Shown here in pieces: positions 1 through 8,184 of a DNA stretch of 64,000 bases (position 1 is its first letter; the number at the start of each line of letters is the position of its first letter). A program made the translations under genes and the position numbers. The notes beneath the pieces are model-generated. The model was given only the letters and a program-made list of their open reading frames with translations, was not told the origin of the DNA and made no database searches. The DNA comes from an uncultured Tenacibaculum sp. (GTDB taxonomy: Bacteria > Bacteroidota > Bacteroidia > Flavobacteriales > Flavobacteriaceae), in assembly GCA_947504185.1 (NCBI GenBank), contig CANNGJ010000001.1, positions 186,001 to 250,000 of the forward strand, written 5' to 3'.

Positions 1-142
1 AAACTAGATCCACTTTATAGTTTGAAAGGAAAAAGAGGGTTAAAAACATCTTAATGAGAGATATGAGATAGACGAAAATTGACTTTTAAGTTTCATTTAT
101 GGAATTTAAAGGTTCAAAAGTGTATAAATACATCACATTTTG

Positions 143-150
143 TACTTTTG
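143..150 (+). promoter_or_regulatory. -7 promoter box directly upstream of the XRE regulator
   Basis: The octamer TACTTTTG matches the Bacteroidota -7 consensus TAnnTTTG. It ends only five bases before the ATG at 156, so transcription should begin at or next to the start codon and the mRNA would be leaderless. Controller proteins of restriction-modification systems are often leaderless, so this supports choosing 156 rather than the upstream ATG at 99. No clear TTG -33 element was seen. Confidence 0.5.
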
Positions 151-155
151 TTGCA

Positions 156-371
156 ATGGATAACAAACTTAACAGAATTAAGGAGGTTTTGGTTAGGCAA
201 GGCATTAGTCAAAAAGATTTGGCTAGTCAACTTGACAAAAATGAACACACAATTTCAAATTGGTGTATCAATAAGTCACAGCCTCATATAAAAGAGCTTT
301 ACAAGGTTGCGGAAATCTTGGAAGTTGATGTTTATGATCTGTTGGTTTCTGTAAAAGAGTTGTACCAATAA
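156..371 (+). CDS. XRE-family (Cro/C1-type) transcriptional regulator, controller-like
   Basis: A 71-residue protein that is almost entirely one helix-turn-helix domain. QKDLASQLDKNEHTISNW is the HTH core, followed by the usual PHIKELYKVAEILEVDVYDLL tail helices. The size and position, 35 bp before a DNA methyltransferase, are those of a controller (C) protein that times expression of a restriction-modification operon. An upstream in-frame ATG at 99 would add 19 residues not typical of the fold. The -7 box at 143-150 would lie inside that extension, so 156 is preferred. The regulatory target is inferred from context only. Confidence 0.75.
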   Translation: MDNKLNRIKEVLVRQGISQKDLASQLDKNEHTISNWCINKSQPHIKELYKVAEILEVDVYDLLVSVKELYQ

Positions 372-406
372 ATTTCGATTAAATCAGAGAATCCTATGCT
401 TAATAA

Positions 407-3400
407 ATGAATCAGGAATTAAAATATAGTTTAGAAAGTTTAGAAATGATTGGAGATACCAATCATTTTTCTGGACTTTTGCCTGTTCAAGACATTTGCA
501 AGAATAAGGAGTTACCTCCAGAGGAAATTATTGCTTTAGAAAACGCTGGTAAATATGGTGCTGACTATGTGTATTTCCGAAGATTTGAAAACCGACCATC
601 TGTACCGCAAGTTTATCTATATGATCTTACAAGTAGGATAGGCATAGAAGAAGATGAACTAACCAACTTACACAAGCAATTATATAGTTCAGGACAAGTT
701 CCCATGTTTTTCGTTTTCACGAAAAAAGACGTGAGAATTTTTAATTGTTTTGAACGACCTGCCGAGGGTAAAAATCTAAAATACAAACCACTTACTACGA
801 TAGAGCTAGCTTCTAATTTATTTCAGGAAATAGATTCTATAAATCAGGAGAAATTCAAATCTTTTTCAGGGAGATCATTTGATAATGGAACTTTTTGGGA
901 AAATTCAGAATATAGTAATCAGTTCAAATTTAGTAATAGTGCATACGAAAAGCTGCTTACTGAACTTAAGCAAGCCTTGAGAGATATAATAGAAGAAAAT
1001 ATTTTACCAGAAAATTTTGCTCGCAAAATTATGGTTGTTTCTATACTCATCAAATATCTGGAAGAAAGAGAAGACGAAAAGGGAAACAAAGTTTTCCCTG
1101 ATGGTTTTTTTGCTCGATTTGGGAATAATGCCGCTAAGTTTACGGATATCCTAAGTAAGAAAGGCGCATATTTAAAACTACTAGATTACCTTGCAAAGCA
1201 TTTTAATGGAGGTATTTTTCAACTTGAGAAAGATGAAATAGAATTTATTAAAGAGAAGGATTTAACTAGATTTGGTCAATTTTTAGATGGGGATATTGAT
1301 GGGATTCAATTTGTTTTTTGGCGATTATATTCTTTTAATGATTTGCCTGTTGAACTCATCAGTAATATTTATGAGGAATTTTTAGGAAAGCAGCCTGGGG
1401 TAGTTTATACGCCTCCCTACTTGGTGAATTTCCTATTAGATGAGGCAATGCCTTTGAGCGTTGAAGAAACTGATTTTAAGGTACTTGATCCCGCATGTGG
1501 GTCAGGAGTTTTTCTAGTTGGAGCATATAGACGACTAATATACCGTTGGAGGAAAAAGAATGACTGGAATTATCCAGATTTGATAACCTTAAAAAAACTT
1601 CTTAAAGATAATATTTTCGGTGTCGAATTGAATAAAGAAGCGGCAAACCTTACTATTTTCAGTTTGAGTTTAGCGTTATGTGATGAACTAACTCCATTAC
1701 AGATTTGGAAAGATTTAAAGTTTGACGACCTTCATGAACAAAATATTTTACACGACGATTTTTTCAATATCGTATCAAAAAGTGAATTTCATAGTAAATT
1801 TGATTTGGTAATTGGGAACCCACCTTTTGAAGCAAAATTGACTGATGCTGCAAAGAATATTGAAACAATCAAAAGCAAGAAAAGAAAAATCTCAACTCTA
1901 TTAGATAATGGTAAGGAGAAAATTTCATTTGTAAAATTACCTGATAATCAAATTTCACTTCTTTTTCTCGAACAATCCATTGAACTTTGTAAAAAAGGAG
2001 GACTAACCTGTCTTATTCAGCCTTCGGGTCCATTATTGTATAACAATTCATCTTTCCATTTTAGGCAGACGTTATTAAAAAAATATGATATTCCTCAAAT
2101 AATTGATTTCACGCATATAAGTCGAATTCTTTTTGGAAAAAATGGCGATGTTGCCACCGCTGCTGTATTTATTAAAAACAAAGAATCACAAAACAGAGGA
2201 TTACTTCATGTTACGGTGAGAAGGACAAAACCTCATAAAGAAAAACTTTATTTTGAATTAGATACTTATGATTTTCATTATGTATCACGTGAATTGGCTT
2301 TAAGTGATTCAATGATATGGAAATCTAATTTTCTTGGAGGTCATAGATACAGTCAATTAATAACCAGATTTAGAAATTATCCAACACTAAAAGAATATAT
2401 AGATTCAAAAGAAAAAGATAATTGGGCTATGAGTGAAGGTTTTACTGCTTCCACTAAAAACGATAGAGATAAACTAGAACAGCTTTCTCGTTCTGAAGAT
2501 AAAAATGAATATATAAATTTCAAAAATAAACTAGAAGCCTCTTTTTTAATAAATAAAAACTTTCTCCCTACTAAAGCATTAACTGTTGACGGAATAATTG
2601 AAGAAGAAATCAAACCTTCTTTACCTGTTAAATACTTTCACAGTAAAGGGAATGAAAAGGTTTATGAAGCTCCGCATGTACTAATTAAAGAGGTCATTAT
2701 TGATAACTCAATTCCAATTGCTTTAAGCATGGAAGACCTTGCTTTCCAACGAAGAATAATTGGTATTCATGCTCCTAAAAAAGATTTATCATCACTTAGA
2801 AAACTTGTTAATCGAATTTCAAACAGCAAAGTTTACCCATTTTTTATTGCTGCAACAAGTGGTCAATACTTAGTGAATAAATCGTCAGCAATTTACAAAC
2901 AAGATATTGATAGATTACCCTATCCCTTAGATGAAGAAAAATTAAAAACAGACGCAGTTGAAGATATTTTGATTGATGATTTCAATAACTATTTATTGGA
3001 ATTTAGAAGAAATGGAGAAAAATCGAAGATAGCAACACAAGACACTTCCGAAAATGAGCTTCTAGAGTTTGGAAATGTCTATTGCAAAGTATTACAGTCC
3101 GTATACAAATCAATAAAACCTTATAAACATTTTGAAACTGATTCATATATCTGTTTCCCATTCTTCTTTGGTGAAAAACCAAATATTGATTTCTCAAACT
3201 CTGATCAAGCTGAAAAACATATTGAACAGCTCGTTCAAAAAGACTTAGGAATTAGTCTAAGATTAACTCGAATAGTACGATTATATGAAGACAATATTAT
3301 TTATCTAATTAAACCGAAAAAACTCCGCTATTGGTTGAAATCAATTGCCCTTAGAGATGCAGATGAAACTTTTACGGATTTAAGAAAACAAGGATATTAA
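407..3400 (+). CDS. N6-adenine DNA methyltransferase (Eco57I/type I-like, gamma class) of a restriction-modification system
   Basis: A 997-residue protein. S-adenosylmethionine-binding motif I DPACGSG lies near residue 361, preceded by YTPPYLVNFLLDEAM (motif X-like, near residue 340). The catalytic motif IV NPPF is near residue 471. This order is that of gamma-class N6-adenine methyltransferases such as HsdM and Eco57I-type enzymes. The roughly 400 residues after the catalytic core probably hold a target-recognition domain, and about 330 residues precede it. I do not see a clear PD-(D/E)XK nuclease motif in the N-terminus, so cleavage may be supplied by the next gene. Its stop overlaps that gene's ATG as TAATG, which indicates translational coupling. 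Confidence 0.85.
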   Translation: MNQELKYSLESLEMIGDTNHFSGLLPVQDICKNKELPPEEIIALENAGKYGADYVYFRRFENRPSVPQVYLYDLTSRIGIEEDELTNLHKQLYSSGQVPMFFVFTKKDVRIFNCFERPAEGKNLKYKPLTTIELASNLFQEIDSINQEKFKSFSGRSFDNGTFWENSEYSNQFKFSNSAYEKLLTELKQALRDIIEENILPENFARKIMVVSILIKYLEEREDEKGNKVFPDGFFARFGNNAAKFTDILSKKGAYLKLLDYLAKHFNGGIFQLEKDEIEFIKEKDLTRFGQFLDGDIDGIQFVFWRLYSFNDLPVELISNIYEEFLGKQPGVVYTPPYLVNFLLDEAMPLSVEETDFKVLDPACGSGVFLVGAYRRLIYRWRKKNDWNYPDLITLKKLLKDNIFGVELNKEAANLTIFSLSLALCDELTPLQIWKDLKFDDLHEQNILHDDFFNIVSKSEFHSKFDLVIGNPPFEAKLTDAAKNIETIKSKKRKISTLLDNGKEKISFVKLPDNQISLLFLEQSIELCKKGGLTCLIQPSGPLLYNNSSFHFRQTLLKKYDIPQIIDFTHISRILFGKNGDVATAAVFIKNKESQNRGLLHVTVRRTKPHKEKLYFELDTYDFHYVSRELALSDSMIWKSNFLGGHRYSQLITRFRNYPTLKEYIDSKEKDNWAMSEGFTASTKNDRDKLEQLSRSEDKNEYINFKNKLEASFLINKNFLPTKALTVDGIIEEEIKPSLPVKYFHSKGNEKVYEAPHVLIKEVIIDNSIPIALSMEDLAFQRRIIGIHAPKKDLSSLRKLVNRISNSKVYPFFIAATSGQYLVNKSSAIYKQDIDRLPYPLDEEKLKTDAVEDILIDDFNNYLLEFRRNGEKSKIATQDTSENELLEFGNVYCKVLQSVYKSIKPYKHFETDSYICFPFFFGEKPNIDFSNSDQAEKHIEQLVQKDLGISLRLTRIVRLYEDNIIYLIKPKKLRYWLKSIALRDADETFTDLRKQGY

Positions 3401-4122
3401 TGTTAGCGGACTCCTCGCAAAATAATGGTAGCGGAAAGCTAACGACAGGAATAGAAATCGACTCATCCATTAAGTCGGTTATTGAGTTTATTGAAATTTA
3501 TTTTGGAGAATTCTCTAATAAAATGAAAGGTGAGATTACTTCAAGTGAAAAATCTCTTACCGATAAGCTGTGCAAATTTTTAAACCGTCAAGTTAGTGCT
3601 TACCCTTTCTTCTTCCATCATGAGAATGTTGAAAATCCCGATTCTGGTCGAAGCCCACAAGTTGATATTGGCACTCTCTCTAAAAGTGAACAATTGATTG
3701 TTGGTGACAGAAGTTATGGTGAGTTTGACTCTTTCTTTTCTATAGAAGCAAAAAGATTACCAACTCCTGGACATAAACGTGACCGTGAATATGTTATCGG
3801 TCATGATAAGCCCTGTGGTGGCATAGAACGATTTAAAAAGAGAATCCATGGCGATAACTTAAGATACGCGGCTATTATTGGTTATATACAAGAAGAAGAC
3901 GTCAATCATTGGTTTTTAAAAATCAATAATTGGATAGGTGAATTGATTGTCTCTTTACCTGAACAGTGGAATGAAAATGACAAGCTTGTTCCAAACCAAC
4001 AGGTATCATCTGATGTAGCGAAATTTAAATCTAAAAATTCTAGGATTGATAAAAATGAATCCGATCATATTATAAATCTATTCCATTTTTGGATAGATCT
4101 AACAGAGGATAAAAATGAATGA
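3400..4122 (+). CDS. PD-(D/E)XK nuclease-like protein, candidate restriction endonuclease partner
   Basis: A 240-residue protein with no family name I can assign. It carries a plausible PD-(D/E)XK active site: PQVD (Asp89), then about 26 residues later SIEAKRL (Glu116-x-Lys118), with predicted strands around both. A conserved-looking segment rich in Gly, His and Arg (about 123-150) follows. It is coupled to the methyltransferase by a one-base overlap and overlaps the next gene by 8 bp, so the three are one operon. Function as the restriction subunit is inferred from the motif and position. Confidence 0.6.
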   Translation: MLADSSQNNGSGKLTTGIEIDSSIKSVIEFIEIYFGEFSNKMKGEITSSEKSLTDKLCKFLNRQVSAYPFFFHHENVENPDSGRSPQVDIGTLSKSEQLIVGDRSYGEFDSFFSIEAKRLPTPGHKRDREYVIGHDKPCGGIERFKKRIHGDNLRYAAIIGYIQEEDVNHWFLKINNWIGELIVSLPEQWNENDKLVPNQQVSSDVAKFKSKNSRIDKNESDHIINLFHFWIDLTEDKNE

Positions 4123-4552
4123 GCAATTAGACCAACTCGCTTTTTCTTTCTTTAAGTTATTTGCACGTTATGAATCTTCCCTTAAAGAAAGGGGATTTTT
4201 TCAATCTAGGAATGGTAAAATTCTTGTGGACTGGGATCGTTTTGCAAACGAAGTTGTTGGAGGTAACTTCATGGAAGAGTTAGGAGATAAAGCAGAAAAT
4301 GCTCAATATATTCTATCCGAACCACCAAAAAGACAAGTTATTAATGAGGCATCACAAATAGTTTGGCAAGAGGTTTCTAATCAAGAAAGATCGGTTCAAA
4401 CTCTCTTTGGACACATATCAAGAGTAAGAAATAATCTGTATCACGGTGCAAAATTTAACGGAACTTGGTTTGATCCTGAACGGAGTAAAGCCTTATTAGG
4501 CGCAAGCTTAGAAGTTCTAGAACACTATAAATCAAGAGTGGATATAGGTTAA
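4115..4552 (+). CDS. Small HEPN-like protein (R-x4-H motif) in the restriction-modification operon
   Basis: A 145-residue helical protein, last gene of the methyltransferase/nuclease operon and overlapping its neighbour by 8 bp. Residues 103-112 read RVRNNLYHGA. R105-N-N-L-Y-H110 fits the R-x4-6-H catalytic motif of HEPN ribonucleases, and the RNNLYHG context resembles HEPN proteins paired with defence genes. Overall similarity was not tested, so this is a motif-based call. It could be an abortive-infection RNase that backs up the restriction system, or a non-catalytic HEPN-fold subunit. Confidence 0.5.
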   Translation: MNEQLDQLAFSFFKLFARYESSLKERGFFQSRNGKILVDWDRFANEVVGGNFMEELGDKAENAQYILSEPPKRQVINEASQIVWQEVSNQERSVQTLFGHISRVRNNLYHGAKFNGTWFDPERSKALLGASLEVLEHYKSRVDIG

Positions 4553-4559
4553 ACGGCTT

Positions 4560-4645
4560 TTTTCCTAAAACACAAAACCACTCTAAACCCAATAAAATCA
4601 GTGCCAGAGCAAAAGCCAATATGTTTTAGGTATGTTTTAGGAAAA
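4560..4645. repeat. 13-bp perfect inverted repeat after the defence operon
   Basis: TTTTCCTAAAACA at 4560-4572 is matched by its exact reverse complement at 4633-4645, with the partial copy ATGTTTTAGG also at 4621-4630. The pair begins 8 bases after the HEPN-like stop codon and could form a terminator-like structure for the operon. It could also mark the right end of an inserted segment beside the tRNA-Leu. Confidence 0.4.
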
Positions 4646-4647
4646 GA

Positions 4648-4675
4648 AAAAGCCAGTGTAAAAACACCGGCTTTT
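4648..4675 (-). terminator. Rho-independent terminator of tRNA-Leu
   Basis: On the minus strand a stem AAAAGCCGGTGT / ACACTGGCTTTT (one G-U pair) with a short loop lies immediately after the tRNA-Leu 3' end and is followed by a U-rich run (complement of 4641-4650). Confidence 0.55.
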
Positions 4676-4682
4676 AAAAATG

Positions 4683-4766
4683 TACCGAAGGAGGGGCTCG
4701 AACCCTCACGCTATTGCTAGCACGGGATTTTGAATCCCGCGTGTCTACCAATTCCACCACTTCGGC
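4683..4766 (-). tRNA. tRNA-Leu (anticodon CAA)
   Basis: Read on the minus strand, the 84-base gene folds as a class II tRNA. The acceptor is GCCGAAG / CTTCGGT with G1-U72, the D arm contains GTGGAATTGGTAGAC, and the anticodon stem CGGGA / TCCCG encloses the loop TTCAAAA with anticodon CAA. A long variable arm precedes the T arm GAGGGTTCGAGCCCCTC. CCA is not encoded. It reads leucine UUG codons. A truncated copy of its 5' half lies just upstream on the same strand. Confidence 0.95.
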
Positions 4767-4786
4767 AATTCAATATTTCAATTTAG

Positions 4787-4834
4787 GCGGCGGATTTTGA
4801 ATCCAACGTGTCTACCAGTTCCACCACTCGAGCA
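4787..4834 (-). pseudogene. Truncated tRNA-Leu copy (5' half only)
   Basis: The minus strand from 4834 reads GCTCGAGTGGTGGAACTGG and continues through TAGACACG and a GGATTCAAAATCC anticodon arm, matching the first half of the neighbouring tRNA-Leu(CAA) with scattered changes. The variable arm, T arm and 3' acceptor are absent. It cannot fold into a tRNA and is a remnant. Partial tRNA duplications like this commonly arise by recombination between tRNAs or by insertion of an element at a tRNA. Confidence 0.75.
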
Positions 4835-4908
4835 GTATAATAGACTGCGAATTTATTAAATATTTTAATGATTTCATTTAAAATCCTTTTAAACTCTTAA
4901 AATAGTTT

Positions 4909-4916
4909 TACTTTTG
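4909..4916 (+). promoter_or_regulatory. -7 promoter box for prs-rplY
   Basis: TACTTTTG (TAnnTTTG consensus) lies about 40 bases before the prs ATG, giving a short 5' leader rich in CAA repeats. The -33 region shows no clear TTG. Confidence 0.5.
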
Positions 4917-4956
4917 TTGCCAACAACAACAATAACTAAAAATCACACAACACTAA

Positions 4957-5898
4957 ATGGCTACAAATCAATTGAGTCCAAAGTTTTTTGCATGTTCACA
5001 AAGTATTGAATTAGCAGAAGAAATTGCTAAAAATTATGGCTTTGAATTAGGTAAAGTAACTACCACTCATTTTAGCGACGGAGAATTTCAACCAGCTTTT
5101 GAAGAATCAGTAAGAGGGCGTAGAGTTTTTATAATAGGATCTACTTTTCCTTCTGCTGATAACTTAATGGAAATGTTATTAATGTGTGATGCTGCTAAAC
5201 GCGCATCTGCAAGACATATTACAGCTGTAATGCCTTATTTTGGTTGGGCTCGTCAAGATAGAAAAGACAAACCTCGCGTAGCAATTGGCGCCAAATTAGT
5301 TGCTAAACTATTAGAAGCTGCCGGAGCGACAAGAATTATGACGATGGATTTACATGCAGATCAAATTCAAGGATTTTTCGAAAAACCAGTAGATCATTTA
5401 TTTGCTTCTACCATCTTTCTTCCTTACGTAAAAAGCTTAGGGTTAGATAATCTTACTATTGCTTCTCCAGATATGGGAGGCTCAAAAAGAGCTTATGCTT
5501 ATTCTAAATACTTAGAAAGTGATGTAGTTATTTGCTATAAACAACGTGCAAAAGCGAATGTAATTTCTCACATGGAGTTGATAGGTGATGTTGAGGGTAA
5601 AAATGTAATTCTTGTTGATGATATGATTGATACAGGAGGAACACTTACCAAGGCAGCCGATTTAATGATGGAACGTGGCGCAAAAAGTGTTCGTGCAATT
5701 TGTACGCATCCAATACTTTCTGGTAATGCATATGAGCGAATTCAAAACTCTAAATTAGAAGAGTTAATTGTTTCAGACACAATTCCTTTAAAAAAGAATA
5801 TATCTAAAATAAAAGTTGTAACTTGCGCGCCCTTATTCGCTGATGTGATGCGTAAAGTTCAAGACAACACATCCATTAGTGGACAATTTTTAATGTAA
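4957..5898 (+). CDS. prs: Ribose-phosphate pyrophosphokinase (PRPP synthetase)
   Basis: The 313 residues are the usual length of class I PRPP synthases. The enzyme makes 5-phosphoribosyl-1-pyrophosphate from ribose-5-phosphate and ATP, feeding purine, pyrimidine, histidine, tryptophan and NAD synthesis in the cytoplasm. Seen in the sequence: FSDGEF near residue 41, the flexible-loop segment [10 protein letters not shown] around residue 95, [12 protein letters not shown] near residue 130, and the PRPP-binding motif [11 protein letters not shown] at about 221-231. It sits 24 bp upstream of the L25 gene, an order common in Bacteroidota, and the two are probably cotranscribed. Confidence 0.97.
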   Translation: MATNQLSPKFFACSQSIELAEEIAKNYGFELGKVTTTHFSDGEFQPAFEESVRGRRVFIIGSTFPSADNLMEMLLMCDAAKRASARHITAVMPYFGWARQDRKDKPRVAIGAKLVAKLLEAAGATRIMTMDLHADQIQGFFEKPVDHLFASTIFLPYVKSLGLDNLTIASPDMGGSKRAYAYSKYLESDVVICYKQRAKANVISHMELIGDVEGKNVILVDDMIDTGGTLTKAADLMMERGAKSVRAICTHPILSGNAYERIQNSKLEELIVSDTIPLKKNISKIKVVTCAPLFADVMRKVQDNTSISGQFLM

Positions 5899-5921
5899 AT
5901 AAATTTAATAAACAAAAAGTA

Positions 5922-6521
5922 ATGAAATCAATTACAATCAACGGATCTCAAAGAGAAAGCGTAGGTAAAAAAGCAACAAAAGCCTTACGTAATGCTGGAA
6001 AGGTTCCTTGCGTATTATACGGAGGAGACAAGCCTGTTCATTTTTCAGCGGAAGCAAAATCGTTCAAGCCATTAGTATTTACTCCAGACGTATTTACTGC
6101 TACGATTGAATTAGATGGAAAAAAATACAATGCTGTATTACAAGACATCCAATTTCACCCAGTAAACGATAGCATTATGCACGTAGATTTTTATCAGTTA
6201 TTTGACGATAAAATGGTAACTATGGAAATTCCTGTAAAATTAACAGGAACTTCTCCAGGAGTTTTAAATGGTGGTTCTTTACGTTTTACTAACCGTAAAT
6301 TAAAAATAAAAGCTTTACCGGGAAATTTACCAGATTTCTTAACTGCGGATATTTCTAGCTTAAAAATCGGAAATAAATTATTTATATCATCATTATTTAA
6401 TGATGATTATACATTTATGCATCCTGATAATACTGTTGTAGTTCAAGTAAGAACTTCTCGTAACGCTACTGCTGAAGTAGAAGAAGAAGAAGCTACTCCT
6501 GAAGCAGCAGCTGCAGAATAA
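5922..6521 (+). CDS. rplY: 50S ribosomal protein L25/general stress protein Ctc
   Basis: A 199-residue protein of the long (CTC-type) L25 family. The N-terminal 5S-rRNA-binding domain (about 1-90) is followed by a second beta domain (about 95-180) with [20 protein letters not shown]. An acidic low-complexity tail rich in Glu and Ala ends the protein. It binds 5S rRNA in the large ribosomal subunit. It lies directly after prs and before a rho-independent terminator and pth, a neighbourhood frequent in Bacteroidota. Confidence 0.95.
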   Translation: MKSITINGSQRESVGKKATKALRNAGKVPCVLYGGDKPVHFSAEAKSFKPLVFTPDVFTATIELDGKKYNAVLQDIQFHPVNDSIMHVDFYQLFDDKMVTMEIPVKLTGTSPGVLNGGSLRFTNRKLKIKALPGNLPDFLTADISSLKIGNKLFISSLFNDDYTFMHPDNTVVVQVRTSRNATAEVEEEEATPEAAAAE

Positions 6522-6542
6522 ACTTTGCACACATAAAATTAC

Positions 6543-6575
6543 AAAAGCGTTACCATTGTGTAGCGCTTTTTTTTA
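6543..6575 (+). terminator. Rho-independent terminator after rplY
   Basis: The stem AAAGCGTTA / TAGCGCTTT (one G-U pair) with an 8-base loop is followed by a run of eight T residues. Confidence 0.8.
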
Positions 6576-6585
6576 TTTTTGATGT

Positions 6586-7227
6586 ATGATTTTTAACTCT
6601 TTTTTGAAAAGATTATTTAACTTTTCTAAAACACAATCAACAAGTATAGAAGAAGATCCGATGAAGAAATTTTTAATCGTAGGTTTAGGCAATATTGGTG
6701 AAAAATACCACAATACACGTCATAATATAGGTTTTAAAATAGTAGATGCTTTTGTAAAAGAACATGATGCTAGTTTTGAAACTGAAAAACTAGGCGATGT
6801 GGCTAAATTGAAAGTTAAAGGAAAAACAGTTATTGTTTTAAAGCCTAGCACTTATATGAATTTAAGTGGTAAGGCTGTACAATATTGGATGAAACAAGAA
6901 AATATCAAAGTAGAAAACTTATTGGTGATTACTGATGATTTAAATATTGATTTCGGAAAACTTCGTATTAAAGGAAAAGGTAGTTCTGGGGGACACAACG
7001 GACTAAAAGATATTCAAGATAAGTTTAATACTGGTGCATATCCTCGTTTTCGTTTTGGCGTAGGTGCAGATTATGGTAGAGGTCGTCAGGTAGACTATGT
7101 TTTAGGGCAATGGAGTAAAGAAGAAGAAAGTGAAATGATTGAGCGTATTCCCACTTCGGTAAAAGCAGTTACTTCTTTTATAACTGCTGGTTTATCTAAT
7201 ACTATGAACGAGTTTAATGGTAAGTAA
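6586..7227 (+). CDS. pth: Peptidyl-tRNA hydrolase, with short N-terminal extension
   Basis: It releases tRNA from peptidyl-tRNAs dropped by ribosomes. The canonical enzyme starts MKKFLIVGLGNIGEKY at 6661. It shows NTRHNIGF with the catalytic His, PSTYMNLSG, DDLNIDFGKLRIK with the catalytic Asp, and GSSGGHNGLKDI. The open frame begins 25 residues earlier at 6586 with a basic, amphipathic leader (MIFNSFLKRLFNF). A TATTTTTG -7-like box (6574-6581) lies just before 6586, so the longer leaderless form may be real, and similar leaders occur in flavobacterial Pth proteins as I recall. The alternative start at 6661 gives 188 residues. Confidence 0.95.
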   Translation: MIFNSFLKRLFNFSKTQSTSIEEDPMKKFLIVGLGNIGEKYHNTRHNIGFKIVDAFVKEHDASFETEKLGDVAKLKVKGKTVIVLKPSTYMNLSGKAVQYWMKQENIKVENLLVITDDLNIDFGKLRIKGKGSSGGHNGLKDIQDKFNTGAYPRFRFGVGADYGRGRQVDYVLGQWSKEEESEMIERIPTSVKAVTSFITAGLSNTMNEFNGK

Positions 7228-7371
7228 TAATTTACTTTATTCCTAACATTTTATTAAACGTTCTTATCTCACATTGATAAAATCTCTTGACAGCTTTTAA
7301 TAATTTTTTCATGGTATACTTAATTAGTTACACTAATAAGTAGCTGAAAAAGCGAATTTGTTACACAAAAA

Positions 7372-7821
7372 TTAATTATCACTAGCAAACCACTCTGCAA
7401 AACTAGTTTCTGTTTCTTGTAATTTAATTGCGTGTAATTGAATATTTTCTGGTAATCTATTTTTAATTTTTTGAGCAAAATCAATCACCATCATCTCACT
7501 AGTTGGCTGATAATCAACTAAAATAACATGATGTCCTCTGTCTTTTAATTCTTTTGCTAACTCTACATGCGGTGTGTTTTTATTAAACACAGTTGCATGA
7601 TCAAAAACATCAACAATCTCTTCTTTTACAATTTTTTTAAGATCTGTAAAATCAATCACCATCCCATATTTTACATTGGAAGTATCTTTAATTGGCTGCC
7701 CCATAACAGTAACTGATAGTTTGTAACTATGTCCGTGAACATTTTTACACTTTCCGTCATAACCATATAGCGCATGACCAGTTTCAAAAGTAAACTGTTT
7801 TGTAATTCTAATGTTACTCAT
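7372..7821 (-). CDS. queD: 6-carboxytetrahydropterin synthase QueD-like (6-pyruvoyl-tetrahydropterin synthase family)
   Basis: A 149-residue member of the PTPS/QueD family. The zinc ligands are visible as FETGHALYGY (His16) and CKNVHGHSYKLSV (HGH near residues 29-31), with the nucleophilic Cys at the start of that segment. YGMVIDFTDLK and the HATVFNKNTPH segment complete the usual pattern, and a C-terminal Glu lies in KLQETETSFAEW. QueD converts dihydroneopterin triphosphate to carboxytetrahydropterin on the path to queuosine. It ends the minus-strand run of an enoyl-CoA hydratase and two tiny membrane proteins, though a 72-bp gap may separate it from them. Confidence 0.9.
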   Translation of the reverse strand: MSNIRITKQFTFETGHALYGYDGKCKNVHGHSYKLSVTVMGQPIKDTSNVKYGMVIDFTDLKKIVKEEIVDVFDHATVFNKNTPHVELAKELKDRGHHVILVDYQPTSEMMVIDFAQKIKNRLPENIQLHAIKLQETETSFAEWFASDN

Positions 7822-7893
7822 ATTAAATTTGTCCTTCAGAATAAAAGATAATGTCGTAATCTTTAACTGATTACTTCACTACGTATAATAACG

Positions 7894-7992
7894 TTATTTT
7901 CTTTTGTGTTGTTTATTACTTCTGTACTTATTATAAAAATATACGATTGCCACACCTGCTGCTAATATTGCAAATAAATAATCTCCGCCCAT
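7894..7992 (-). CDS. Small single-pass membrane protein, 32 residues
   Basis: The open frame MGGDYLFAILAAGVAIVYFY is followed by a basic tail (NKYRSNKQHKRK). The first 20 residues form one transmembrane helix and the tail is strongly positive, so it would sit N-out with the tail in the cytoplasm. It lies 15 bp after another small membrane ORF on the same strand. No known family recognised. A clean hydrophobic-then-basic design argues for a real gene, but codon evidence over 32 residues is weak. Confidence 0.45.
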   Translation of the reverse strand: MGGDYLFAILAAGVAIVYFYNKYRSNKQHKRK

Positions 7993-8007
7993 AATCTTAA
8001 TTTGTTT

Positions 8008-8181
8008 TTATTCGCCGAATGTACGAATTTGTTTTACAACTTTTGTTAATAACCAAACAAAGGCTAAGGAAATAACAATTCCTAATACTACTGATAATAT
8101 CGGATTATGGTATATCCACTTCCCAACTTCATATCCTGCTTTATAGGCTGAAGTATCTTTCATTTCTTGAATTAGAAACAT
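8008..8181 (-). CDS. Small single-pass membrane protein, 57 residues
   Basis: The frame starts MFLIQEMKDTSAYKAGYEVG, continues with a transmembrane helix (IYHNPILSVVLGIVISLAFV at about residues 23-42), and ends with a short basic tail (KVVKQIRTFGE). Its ATG at 8181 lies only three bases after the stop of the enoyl-CoA hydratase gene, suggesting translational coupling. No known family recognised. It could be a small envelope protein carried in the hydratase operon. An alternative start is the Met seven codons in. Confidence 0.6.
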   Translation of the reverse strand: MFLIQEMKDTSAYKAGYEVGKWIYHNPILSVVLGIVISLAFVWLLTKVVKQIRTFGE

Positions 8182-8184
8182 ATG

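Noticed and set aside
99..155. Longer start for the XRE regulator at 99
   Set aside because: The added 19 residues are not part of the domain, and the -7 box at 143-150 lies within them, which favours the start at 156.
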